13,914 nt of DNA. Origin: Candidatus Fermentithermobacillaceae bacterium (GTDB lineage: Bacteria > Bacillota > Sulfobacillia > Fermentithermobacillales > Fermentithermobacillaceae). The stretch's first letter is position 1. Each line of letters starts with the position of its first letter. Positions 1 to 6,428 of this stretch are shown piece by piece. The position numbers and the translations under genes are program-made. Below the pieces are notes generated by a model that saw only the letters and a list, made by a program, of their open reading frames with translations, made no database searches and was not told the DNA's origin. The stretch lies in contig DUTL01000172.1 in NCBI GenBank assembly GCA_012842105.1, positions 1 through 13,914 on the forward strand. Direction: 5' to 3'.

Positions 1-326
1 AAGGTGATTCCTGTGATCACAGAACCTCTGAGAGGCCCGCTGCGCACCCCGGAACCGCTGTATACACAGGCGGCTACACAGTTGTCTGCCTCATTCCTAT
101 GAGCATACCCTTGGGCGCCAAAGCCAGCCTTACCCCGTGCCCGCCTGGAAGGCCAGACACGTCTCGCAACCAACCACAATAGCAAAACCAAGCCGCCAAT
201 GAAAAATCTAACTGCCAGAAAGGTGAAAGGCTTTACAGATGAAATTGCCCCTTTCACCAAAACGAAAGTTGTGCCCCAGATAACCGTTACCAGGAGCAAC
301 AGCAAATCAGCAACCATTTGTGGCAT
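1..326 (-). CDS. EamA/DMT-family transporter, N-terminal part, runs off left edge, probably degenerate
   Basis: The minus strand is open from an ATG at 326 to the window edge (108 codons). The start has a GGAG ribosome site 8 bases upstream. The N-terminus has a short polar start, then a hydrophobic helix carrying the sequence VIWGTTFVLVKGAI, then a second hydrophobic stretch (LAVRFFIGGLVLLLWL). This is the usual opening of drug/metabolite (EamA, ten-helix) membrane exporters. After about residue 60 the frame loses hydrophobicity where a third helix is expected. A second frame there reads PKGMLIGM, and the original frame ends with VITGIT, as in EamA proteins, so one or more frameshifts are likely. 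The substrate cannot be told. It lies downstream of dapF on the same strand, separated by 226 bases. Family assignment is fairly sure; intactness is doubtful. Confidence 0.6.
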   Translation of the reverse strand, partial: MPQMVADLLLLLVTVIWGTTFVLVKGAISSVKPFTFLAVRFFIGGLVLLLWLVARRVWPSRRARGKAGFGAQGYAHRNEADNCVAACVYSGSGVRSGPLRGSVITGIT

Positions 327-531
327 ATGCTTTACTCCATTCAAAAGTGCTAAATCTTGCGCCGGTAGGAAAACCCCATGAAACATCAACTCTGCGTATG
401 TCTTTCGGCCTCACTTTGGCACAATCATCAAACTGCCGGTAAAGTGAAACAGCCAGGCCGCCGGGATGTCCTACGTTTCCGAATCTCTTAGTTTCGGTAC
501 ACTCAATGCAATGATAAGACTGCTGGGTGAA

Positions 532-562
532 ACGTTTAGGACCGTGACACGTTTAGGACCGT
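532..562. repeat. Tandem pair of a 14-bp repeat overlapping the dapF stop codon
   Basis: The 14-mer acgtttaggaccgt occurs at 532-545 and again at 549-562, separated by gac, and is followed by cccca. Read on the minus strand this is a GGGGACGGTCCTAAACG type sequence. From memory, GGGGACGGT-type extragenic repeats are common near REP-associated (IS200-like) transposases in Clostridia; that link is recollection, not shown here. The TAA stop of dapF (553-555) lies inside the second copy. Confidence 0.7.
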
Positions 563-1431
563 CCCCAATGTTCCAAGTCTAAATAGTAGAGCCCTGTACA
601 CACCCGGGTTGCCGGCCCTGCCTGCCAGATATGCCCGTCGTGTTTCCACTCTACCAAAAGGGTACCGCCTGGTAAATTGACCTTAATAGGTGTTCCCCTG
701 CCGGCCTTTCCGTTAAGAATTGTGGCAACAACCGATGCAGAAGACCCGGTGCCTGAGGCCAGGGTGATACCTGAGCCTCTCTCCCAAATACGCATGTCTA
801 TTGAGTCTCTTGATCTCACTGCCACAAACTCGATGTTGGCACGCTGGGGGAACACCGGATGGTGTTCAAGTACAGGCCCTATCTTCTCCAATTCAACTTC
901 CCACACGTCGTCGACAAAAAACACGCAATGGGGATTCCCCATGGATACGCAGGTTGCGTATAGCACCCGGCCCTCGTATTCTATAGGCTCATTAACCACC
1001 GGCTCAGGCCCGGCCGGTTCTGCAAGAGGGATTTCGGCCCTTTTCAGGCGGGGAATGCCCATATCCACAGAAACCGATTCAACTTTCCCGTCTTTTACCG
1101 TGAGGTAAGGCCTTATGAGGCCTGCCCCGGTTTCTACCACCAGCGAGGTCTTTTCTGTCAGGTGATTCTCATACACATACCTGGCGAAGCAACGCATTCC
1201 ATTGCCACACATCTCGCCTTCCAACCCGTCTGCGTTAAACATACGCATTCTGAAATCTGCAATTTCTGAGCCTTCTACGAGAATTAGGCCGTCAGACCCC
1301 ACTCCGAAATGACGATCTGCCATTCGACGCGTCAATTCAGGCCAATTGTGTTCACGGGGGTATGAAAACCTGTCGATATACAGGTAGTCATTGCCCAAGC
1401 CATGCATTTTGGTAAAAGGGACTCCCCTCAC
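553..1431 (-). CDS. dapF: Diaminopimelate epimerase DapF with Ser in place of the second catalytic Cys
   Basis: DapF interconverts LL- and meso-diaminopimelate in the cytoplasm, the last step before lysine and the source of the peptidoglycan crosslinking residue. The 292-residue protein has the expected layout: KMHGLGNDYLYID at 8-20, the first-half active site MCGNGMRC with Cys75, MGNPHCV at 164-170, and the second-half motif ERGSGITLASGTGSSAS at 217-233. In characterised enzymes the second motif reads LACGTGA and its cysteine is one of two acid/base residues; here residue 226 is Ser (codon TCA) and no cysteine lies nearby. The start is GTG at 1431, with AGGAGAG 11 bases upstream. The usual family length is about 275-285, and the extra C-terminal residues (LDLEHWGRS) run into the short repeat that supplies the stop. 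The fold assignment is secure; activity is uncertain. Confidence 0.93.
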   Translation of the reverse strand: MRGVPFTKMHGLGNDYLYIDRFSYPREHNWPELTRRMADRHFGVGSDGLILVEGSEIADFRMRMFNADGLEGEMCGNGMRCFARYVYENHLTEKTSLVVETGAGLIRPYLTVKDGKVESVSVDMGIPRLKRAEIPLAEPAGPEPVVNEPIEYEGRVLYATCVSMGNPHCVFFVDDVWEVELEKIGPVLEHHPVFPQRANIEFVAVRSRDSIDMRIWERGSGITLASGTGSSASVVATILNGKAGRGTPIKVNLPGGTLLVEWKHDGHIWQAGPATRVCTGLYYLDLEHWGRS

Positions 1432-1607
1432 TGTACCATCATCTCTCCTGTATGTATTTTCTCGGCCTCAATCATTTTGCTTCCGGGGCTACTATCCCAA
1501 TTGTACCTAATGTGCATCGTGATGAACATCGACCTGGCAGGTTTCGTGCATCAAAGTTAATATTTGCCTAATTTGTGCCCCAACTCCTGCCTCGTGCCGG
1601 CTAATCC

Positions 1608-1632
1608 GGAAGGCCTTCCTGCCGCCATTATA
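1608..1632 (-). promoter_or_regulatory. Consensus TATAAT box with a perfect 12-bp palindrome just downstream (minus strand)
   Basis: On the minus strand a perfect TATAAT occurs at 1632-1627. A perfect palindrome, GGAAGGCCTTCC, occupies 1608-1619, where the start of transcription would fall. No convincing -35 box is seen at 17 bases. It lies in the divergent gap between dapF and the plus-strand gene at 1759. A dyad over the start site would suit a repressor, but this is inference from layout alone. Confidence 0.3.
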
Positions 1633-1758
1633 TAGCAGGTTTGGTAATTGCCCCTCTAGCAGGAGTTTTGCTGTCTATATCGAATGCAATTGAATAAGGT
1701 GGATTACATCAACTTAGTAATTTCTCTAGACTTGCTGCAGATTTCGGAGGAGAACCGG

Positions 1759-2982
1759 TTGGCAAAGTTTCTTATTTCTCACGGAAAACCCTTCTTGGCA
1801 ATAATGTCCGTGGTTGCGCTTGCATTGTTTGCTACAACACTGTATCTGAACCGGCAAATCAATAGCCGGTACCAGGGCATATCCGTCAGCTCCCGGCAAC
1901 ATCGCACCCATCAACCCGGGCCTCTTAGAATCGCGGATGCTACCCATGAAACTCAGGATCTAGCTTCTCTGAATCTAACCTCCCTTATCGAAGACGAACG
2001 CGTTTGGCTTGCGGGCTGCCAATTGCCAAACGGTGCGCTTGCCCAGGCCCCCGGCAGCAACACAGTAATCCCCTATTTCGCAAACCTTGCAGCAAAAACA
2101 CTTGTCAACAGCAACCCTGAAGCAGCACAAGAGTACATTTCGTGGTACCTGTCTAACCTCAACAAGCCGGACCAGTGGGGGCTTTCAGGAACAATATACG
2201 ACTATAGAGTGGAGTATTTGGCCCCGGGCGAAGACAGCAATTCCGCTGAAATCTTTATGCAGCCAACCAGAAACTACGATTCCGCAGACAGCTATGCATC
2301 CACTTTTCTCTCTTTGGTGGCAGATTACTATTTCACAACTCAGGATAAGGATCTAATCAGGGCCAACCTGGAGGATATTAACCTTGTGGCAAAAGTGATC
2401 GTGGAGCTTCAAGATGAAGACGGCCTGATCTTTGTCAAACCTGGTTCGTGGACCAAATACCTCATGGATAACGCCGAGAACTACCGCGGCCTCATGGATT
2501 GGTCTCAGGTTCTGGATGAGGAAGGTTATGCTGAAGAGGCTGATCGGTTCAAATACGTGGCCGCCGGGATCAAAGACGGCATCAACCATGTGCTCTACGA
2601 TCCTGAAAAGGGAGCCTTTGCCTGGTCGCTGTCGCCCATTTGGAAACGGTTTCCCAAAGAAGGCAAATGGTACCCCGATGGAGTATCACAGCTGTACCTG
2701 CTAACTTGCGGCCTGATATCTCCCGGAGATCCCAAAGCCGTCACAATATGGCACGACTTTAACCACAACTTCCCCGAGTGGAAAACAGGCGCAAAGAAGG
2801 ATAAGTTCCCATGGGGCAGCGTGGCACTTGCCTCCCTCATAATGGGAGATTCCAATAAGGCGCTGGAATTTGCCGGCTGGGCCAACGAAACATTCTTGCT
2901 CAATGATAGGCCGTACCCGTGGTACGTTCTGGAATCTGCAAACCTTATCACCCTTCTTGAACATATCCTGGCCATGGATTGA
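1759..2982 (+). CDS. Membrane-anchored alpha/alpha-toroid (six-hairpin glycosidase-like) protein of unknown substrate
   Basis: The frame is open from an ATG at 1684 that lacks a ribosome site. A TTG at 1759 follows a perfect GGAGGAG by 6 bases, so I place the start there (407 residues). Residues about 11-30 form one hydrophobic helix (FLAIMSVVALALFATTLYL), with no lipobox or clear cleavage site, suggesting a signal anchor and an extracellular catalytic-type domain. The rest is helical with repeated aromatic and acidic patches: NYDSADSYASTFL near 172, YLMDNAENYRGLMDW near 234, WYPDGVSQLY near 304 and FPWGSVALAS. This pattern is typical of alpha-helical toroid enzymes acting on polysaccharides (six-hairpin glycosidase superfamily). 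I cannot assign a GH family or catalytic acids. It stands alone, divergent from dapF and convergent with the thioredoxin relic. Confidence 0.75.
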   Translation: MAKFLISHGKPFLAIMSVVALALFATTLYLNRQINSRYQGISVSSRQHRTHQPGPLRIADATHETQDLASLNLTSLIEDERVWLAGCQLPNGALAQAPGSNTVIPYFANLAAKTLVNSNPEAAQEYISWYLSNLNKPDQWGLSGTIYDYRVEYLAPGEDSNSAEIFMQPTRNYDSADSYASTFLSLVADYYFTTQDKDLIRANLEDINLVAKVIVELQDEDGLIFVKPGSWTKYLMDNAENYRGLMDWSQVLDEEGYAEEADRFKYVAAGIKDGINHVLYDPEKGAFAWSLSPIWKRFPKEGKWYPDGVSQLYLLTCGLISPGDPKAVTIWHDFNHNFPEWKTGAKKDKFPWGSVALASLIMGDSNKALEFAGWANETFLLNDRPYPWYVLESANLITLLEHILAMD

Positions 2983-3029
2983 CCCTGGATAACTTCGTCT
3001 TGGACAGCGTGCCAACGTCCAGTAAATAC

Positions 3030-3176
3030 CTATTTCACAAACCCCAGCCCTTTGAGTATTTCAGTCATTCCCGCAAAATCGCGGTAACCGGCCAGACTGG
3101 CTTTCGGGTTACCTGTTGGATCAAGGAATACGAGTGTAGGAACGCCGATTAGACACAACCGGGGGCAGAGTGTGCA
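3030..3176 (-). pseudogene. C-terminal relic of a thioredoxin-fold protein
   Basis: The minus strand encodes GVPTLVFLDPTGNPKASLAG followed by about 20 further residues ending in a TAG at 3032-3030. A cis-proline (VPT) followed by a beta-strand, D-P-x-G turn and C-terminal amphipathic helix is the second half of a thioredoxin/TlpA-like fold. Upstream in frame the sequence reads CTLCPRLCLI and then runs into the hairpin terminator at 3181-3224. No N-terminal half with a CxxC active site and no start codon with a ribosome site can be found. It is therefore a 5'-truncated gene left between the amino acid transporter operon and gene 1759-2982. The family call rests on about 49 residues. Confidence 0.6.
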
Positions 3177-3180
3177 TTGA

Positions 3181-3224
3181 CAACAAAGAGCGCACCTATC
3201 CGGGCAAAGGTGCGCTCTTTGTTG
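3181..3224 (-). terminator. 16-bp perfect hairpin terminator of the amino acid ABC operon
   Basis: The arms at 3181-3196 and 3209-3224 are perfectly complementary over 16 bp (CAACAAAGAGCGCACC and its complement), with a 12-base loop. The outer stem is A-rich on one side and T-rich on the other, as in Rho-independent terminators that can work both ways. It starts 59 bases past the stop of the ATPase gene, the last gene of the minus-strand operon. Confidence 0.8.
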
Positions 3225-3283
3225 CTCGGGTTGCCTAAATCAACAGTGACACAGTATTGCAGAACCCAAAACTTCAGCCTGAC

Positions 3284-4006
3284 TCACAAAATCTTGCTTA
3301 GAAAAGCCCTGGTTCTTTCATGCTTCGGATTGCGGAAAAACTCTGATGGTTTTCCTTCCTCTACCAATACCCCTTCATCCATGAACACAACCCTGTCCGC
3401 TACTTCCCTGGCAAAACCCATCTCATGGCTTACGACGATCATAGTCATACCCTCAAGAGCCAGTTCCTTCATGACCATCAAGACCTCTCCTATCATTTCA
3501 GGGTCCAGGGCGGAAGTAGGCTCATCAAACAGCATCAATTTAGGTTTCATTGCCAGCGCCCTGGCAATGGCTGCCCTTTGCTGCTGCCCGCCTGAAAGTT
3601 GGTGAGGGTACACTGCCTCTTTATCAGCAAGGCCTACTTTTCTAAGCAGCTCTCTGCCCAGTGCCTCTGCGTCTTCAACAGGCATGTTCAAAACTTTAGC
3701 CGGTGCAAGGCTGATATTCGCCAGTACCGTAAGGTGGGGGAAAAGGTTGAATTGTTGGAACACCATTCCGGCAGTTTGCCTGATCAGGTTTATGTTCACG
3801 TTCCCATCGTCGAGATTTACGCAATCGATATGAATCTCTCCTGAAGTCGGCTGCTCCAGGTGGTTTATGCAGCGCAAAAAGGTGCTCTTTCCGGACCCGC
3901 TTGGCCCGATTACCACGACCACCTCGCCCTTGTTCACCTCGAGATCTATGCCGCGAAGCACATGGAGATCTCCAAAACTCTTGTGAAGGTTCTTAACTTC
4001 GACCAC
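3284..4006 (-). CDS. Polar amino acid ABC transporter ATP-binding protein (GlnQ-like)
   Basis: This is the cytoplasmic ATPase that powers the importer encoded with it. The 240 residues are the family length. All nucleotide-binding motifs are intact: Walker A GPSGSGKST (34-42), Q-loop Gln84 (MVFQQFNLFPHLT), signature LSGGQQQR (137-144), Walker B LMLFDEP (157-163) and switch His194 (VSHEMGFAREVADR). The long conserved stretch after His194 is typical of the polar amino acid (GlnQ/ArtP/HisP) subfamily. The GTG start at 4006 follows a GGAGG by 10 bases and overlaps the end of the permease gene by 14 bases, which suggests translational coupling. It is the last gene of the operon and is followed by a strong hairpin. 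Substrate (glutamine, arginine, cystine or other) cannot be told from the ATPase. Confidence 0.95.
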   Translation of the reverse strand: MVEVKNLHKSFGDLHVLRGIDLEVNKGEVVVVIGPSGSGKSTFLRCINHLEQPTSGEIHIDCVNLDDGNVNINLIRQTAGMVFQQFNLFPHLTVLANISLAPAKVLNMPVEDAEALGRELLRKVGLADKEAVYPHQLSGGQQQRAAIARALAMKPKLMLFDEPTSALDPEMIGEVLMVMKELALEGMTMIVVSHEMGFAREVADRVVFMDEGVLVEEGKPSEFFRNPKHERTRAFLSKIL

Positions 4007-4655
4007 TGCCCTTTATCCTCCCTTCTACCCGCCCTAGCAATCTGCTGAAAGTAATGGTCATTACAAGGTATATCAAGGCAGTTGTAAAGTACGCTTCGAA
4101 GGGCCTGAAACTCTGCCCGGCCATCATCTTTGCTCGCATCATCAGATCTTCCATGCCGATTACAGAAACCAGAGATGACTCCTTAAGTAAAGTTATGAAC
4201 TCGTTTCCCATGGGCGGAATCACCCGCCTGATAGCCTGAGGCAGAATCACATACCGCATGGCCTGGCCATACGTCATCCCTAAAGACCTGGCAGCTTCCA
4301 TCTGACCGGCCTCAATGGATTCAATTCCACCCCTGTAGATTTCGGCCATGTACGCAGACGAATTCAGAGTAAGGGCCACCAGGGCATCAATATATCCTAC
4401 CGGCCTGTAATGGAATATCTGGGGCAGGCCAAAGTGTACCAGGTAAATCTGGGCAAGAAGGGGCGTGCCTCTGATGAAGTCTATATATATCTGACACGGG
4501 GTCCGAATAATCCTGCTCCCGCTGATACGGCCGAGCGCAATAACCAGGCCAAGCATAACCGCGAGCAAGAACGATATGAAAGTGAACTGAACCGTAATTC
4601 CGACCCCTCTTACCAGAAAGGGAAAGTACCTCGCCACAACATTTAAATCAAACAG
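3993..4655 (-). CDS. Polar amino acid ABC transporter permease, likely non-canonical CTG start
   Basis: This is an inner-membrane subunit of the HisM/GlnP family that pairs with the ATPase encoded immediately downstream. It has about five hydrophobic helices, an early IRGTPLLAQIYLVHFGLP segment typical of the family, and the ATPase-coupling EAA loop (EAARSLGMTYGQAMRYVILP). The first conventional start is GTG at 4637, but it has no ribosome site at a workable distance. GGGGAGGGAG at 4670-4661 is instead 8 bases (from its GGAGG core) ahead of an in-frame CTG at 4655. That CTG begins LFDLNVVARYFPF, which resembles the usual family N-terminus (MFD...). I therefore favour CTG (220 residues) over GTG (214). 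The 253-base gap from the binding-protein gene holds hairpins that may reduce expression relative to it. Confidence 0.9.
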   Translation of the reverse strand: MFDLNVVARYFPFLVRGVGITVQFTFISFLLAVMLGLVIALGRISGSRIIRTPCQIYIDFIRGTPLLAQIYLVHFGLPQIFHYRPVGYIDALVALTLNSSAYMAEIYRGGIESIEAGQMEAARSLGMTYGQAMRYVILPQAIRRVIPPMGNEFITLLKESSLVSVIGMEDLMMRAKMMAGQSFRPFEAYFTTALIYLVMTITFSRLLGRVEGRIKGSGRS

Positions 4656-4790
4656 GATTGCTCCCTCCCCTTGTCAAGTTCCTGTCCATGGTGCCACCCG
4701 GCACAGACACACGTTCGCCTATTCGGGCCGCCCTGGCCTCTTCACCTGTCTTACACTCATGCAATGCTCAGGTTTAGGCCGGCTGCATCA

Positions 4791-4919
4791 GCACCGGTTG
4801 AACCATAGGCCCTTGCACTGCAAGGGCTTCAGGCTGCTTAAGTCATGTGTCAACTGCACATCAATGAACAGGCCAATTGCTTGCACCTTGCTTATCGGAC
4901 CCGCCGGTTCAACGGGTGC
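4791..4919 (-). other. Nested inverted repeats at the 3' end of the binding-protein gene (mRNA structure)
   Basis: Two structures are nested. An outer 14-bp inverted repeat pairs 4791-4804 (gcaccggttgaacc) with 4906-4919 with one mismatch, and includes the stop codon of the binding-protein gene at 4911-4909. Inside, 4809-4827 is a perfect hairpin (GCCCTTGC arms). No U-tract follows, so this looks more like an mRNA-stabilising or attenuating structure between the highly needed binding protein and the permease than a full terminator. Confidence 0.45.
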
Positions 4920-5727
4920 CGAAGTACTTCTCATACAGTTCGTCATACTTACCGTTTGCCTTTATTGTGGCAAGGCCCTTATTGACCAGGCCATGTATGT
5001 CCTTATCTTGCTTGCGCATGGCAATACCGTAGTACTCAACAGTAAAAGCCGGTTCAGGTATAATCACATTTGAATCAGGGTTGTTCTTCAAATATTCTTG
5101 AATCACCGGTAGGTCTGATATGACTGCGTCCACTCCGCCCACCTTAAGCTCGTTAAATACATCTGCGGCCCGTTCCAACCTCTTGATGCTCAGCCCGGGT
5201 TTGTCCTCTTCTTTGAATTTCTCATCGAGTTTTTGCGCGGCATAGTCTCCTGTGGTGTTAATCTGAACCCCAACGGTCTTTCCCGACAAGTCGTCCAAGG
5301 CCTTAATAGGCGAATCCTCTTCTACGCACCACGCCTGGCCCGACTCAAAGTAAGGATCTGAGAACTTGACTTCCAGAGCTCTTTCGTCGGTAATAGTCAT
5401 CCCAGACACCACAAGATCAGCTTCTTTTGTCTGCAGCGCAGCAATTAGGCTGTTCCAGTCCAAATTCTTGTACTCAACTTCAAAATTGGCAGCTTCTGCT
5501 ATAGCCTGGATAAGATCAACGTCAAATCCTGCCGGCTTGCCGGTCTCTTCATCTACAAACTCAAACGGTGCAAATGTACACTCACCAACTGCAACAAGTT
5601 TCACGGCCGGGGCCTCGGGTTCATCATCGCCATTGGCAGCTGCATGCTCAGGCTCTTTGGTACATCCGGCTACAAGTGACAGCACCATTAGAACAATCAA
5701 AGATACAATCGCAAATCGTTTTTTCAT
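4909..5727 (-). CDS. Amino acid ABC transporter substrate-binding lipoprotein (SBP family 3)
   Basis: This extracytoplasmic receptor delivers an amino acid to the permease and ATPase encoded next. Residues 1-22 are a lipoprotein signal ending in LVAGC, with lipidated Cys22, followed by an acidic, Ala/Pro-rich linker (to about 42). The mature domain carries the family 3 landmarks: FAPFEFVDEETGKPAGFDVDL (near 52-72), SGMTITDER (108-116; the Arg normally holds the ligand carboxylate), FSDPYF (122-127) and the second-lobe SDLP with Asp205, which normally holds the amino group. It ends with the usual YDELYEKYFG. The ATG at 5727 has AAAGGAGAG 6 bases upstream. It is the first gene of the operon, with a promoter at 5890-5918 and a leader of about 155 bases. 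The ligand is not predictable beyond polar amino acid. Confidence 0.95.
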   Translation of the reverse strand: MKKRFAIVSLIVLMVLSLVAGCTKEPEHAAANGDDEPEAPAVKLVAVGECTFAPFEFVDEETGKPAGFDVDLIQAIAEAANFEVEYKNLDWNSLIAALQTKEADLVVSGMTITDERALEVKFSDPYFESGQAWCVEEDSPIKALDDLSGKTVGVQINTTGDYAAQKLDEKFKEEDKPGLSIKRLERAADVFNELKVGGVDAVISDLPVIQEYLKNNPDSNVIIPEPAFTVEYYGIAMRKQDKDIHGLVNKGLATIKANGKYDELYEKYFGTR

Positions 5728-5889
5728 GTAACTCTCTCCTTTGTGTAAAATGGGCCAGGCCGCTATCCACGATCACGTCCTGTCCCCGCATTGCAGGCCG
5801 CACATATTTGTTCCTTCAGTTCCGGCACCGGTGCAGCAAACAATGTATTGCTTTGAAGTATTGTGTATGATTATGCAATTCATGAGGGT

Positions 5890-5918
5890 ATTATAGCATG
5901 TAGTTGACAGGATGATAA
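5890..5918 (-). promoter_or_regulatory. Sigma-A-like promoter of the amino acid ABC operon
   Basis: On the minus strand TTATCA (5918-5913) is followed after 17 bases by a perfect TATAAT (5895-5890). The latter is preceded by TGC, giving an extended -10. Transcription would begin near 5883, leaving a leader of about 155 bases before the binding-protein ATG. The leader contains the palindrome GCACCGGTGC, but I recognise no riboswitch or T-box in it. Confidence 0.6.
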
Positions 5919-6428
5919 TACATCTTTCGGGAATTCATCAACCAAACACGGCCAATTTTGTGCCTATTATTATCCTGGCCTCCTTAATATGCCGCATTAG
6001 GCTCTAATCGCCACTTGGATTTTTGGTATGGGTTTGGAACATCGTGGCAGTTTTAAGGAGCAGACTACCGGCACCGCTTGCGGTTAGGCAGGCTGCCATA
6101 TATCCAAACTTAGGACATACTGGACCTGGAAGATGCAGCACCGGAGGCCGGGGGGTAGGTGGCATAATGCTTCAACTGGGCTGAGCGTAAGGAGGGGATG
6201 CATGAGGCAAAGCGCCCAGCGGAGAAGACTCCAGTGGCGATGCATAAATATGCAACTTCTCATGGAAACCCGCAACGGCCCTATGCGAATGCCCGGGGCT
6301 AAGCCCGGCGCCCCTCATCCAGACACGTTCTTTGCGGGGCGCCGGGCAACACACACCATTATAGGTGCGCAAATAGCACGCAGAAGCAGGCAAAAGCGGG
6401 CAATACAGCCTGCAACACCATTTCTGCT
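5919..6428. other. Intergenic stretch without a convincing gene
   Basis: No frame on either strand shows family-like protein sequence. A plus-strand ATG at 6202 has a very good AAGGAGGGG site and stays open for 88 codons. However, the product is Arg-rich and unpatterned, crosses the hairpin at 6303-6347 and overlaps the dehydrogenase 3' end antisense, so I do not call it. The only strong structure is the 12-bp hairpin listed separately. Confidence 0.5.
6303..6347. terminator. GC-rich 12-bp perfect hairpin downstream of the butanol dehydrogenase gene
   Basis: The arms GCCCGGCGCCCC (6303-6314) and its exact complement (6336-6347) enclose a 21-base loop. It lies about 80 bases beyond the stop of the minus-strand dehydrogenase gene. 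There is no T-run on either side, so a classical Rho-independent terminator is not clear. It could instead be a processed 3' end or a repeat-element hairpin. An alternative fold uses the adjacent GGGCTAAGCCC at 6296-6306. Confidence 0.4.

Noticed and set aside
677..1108. Long plus-strand frame opposite dapF
   Set aside because: It is the antisense shadow of a clearly conserved gene and has no ribosome site or family features.
5728..5883. Riboswitch in the 155-base leader of the amino acid transporter operon
   Set aside because: Only a short GCACCGGTGC palindrome is visible; none of the conserved motifs of lysine, glycine, glutamine or T-box elements could be recognised.
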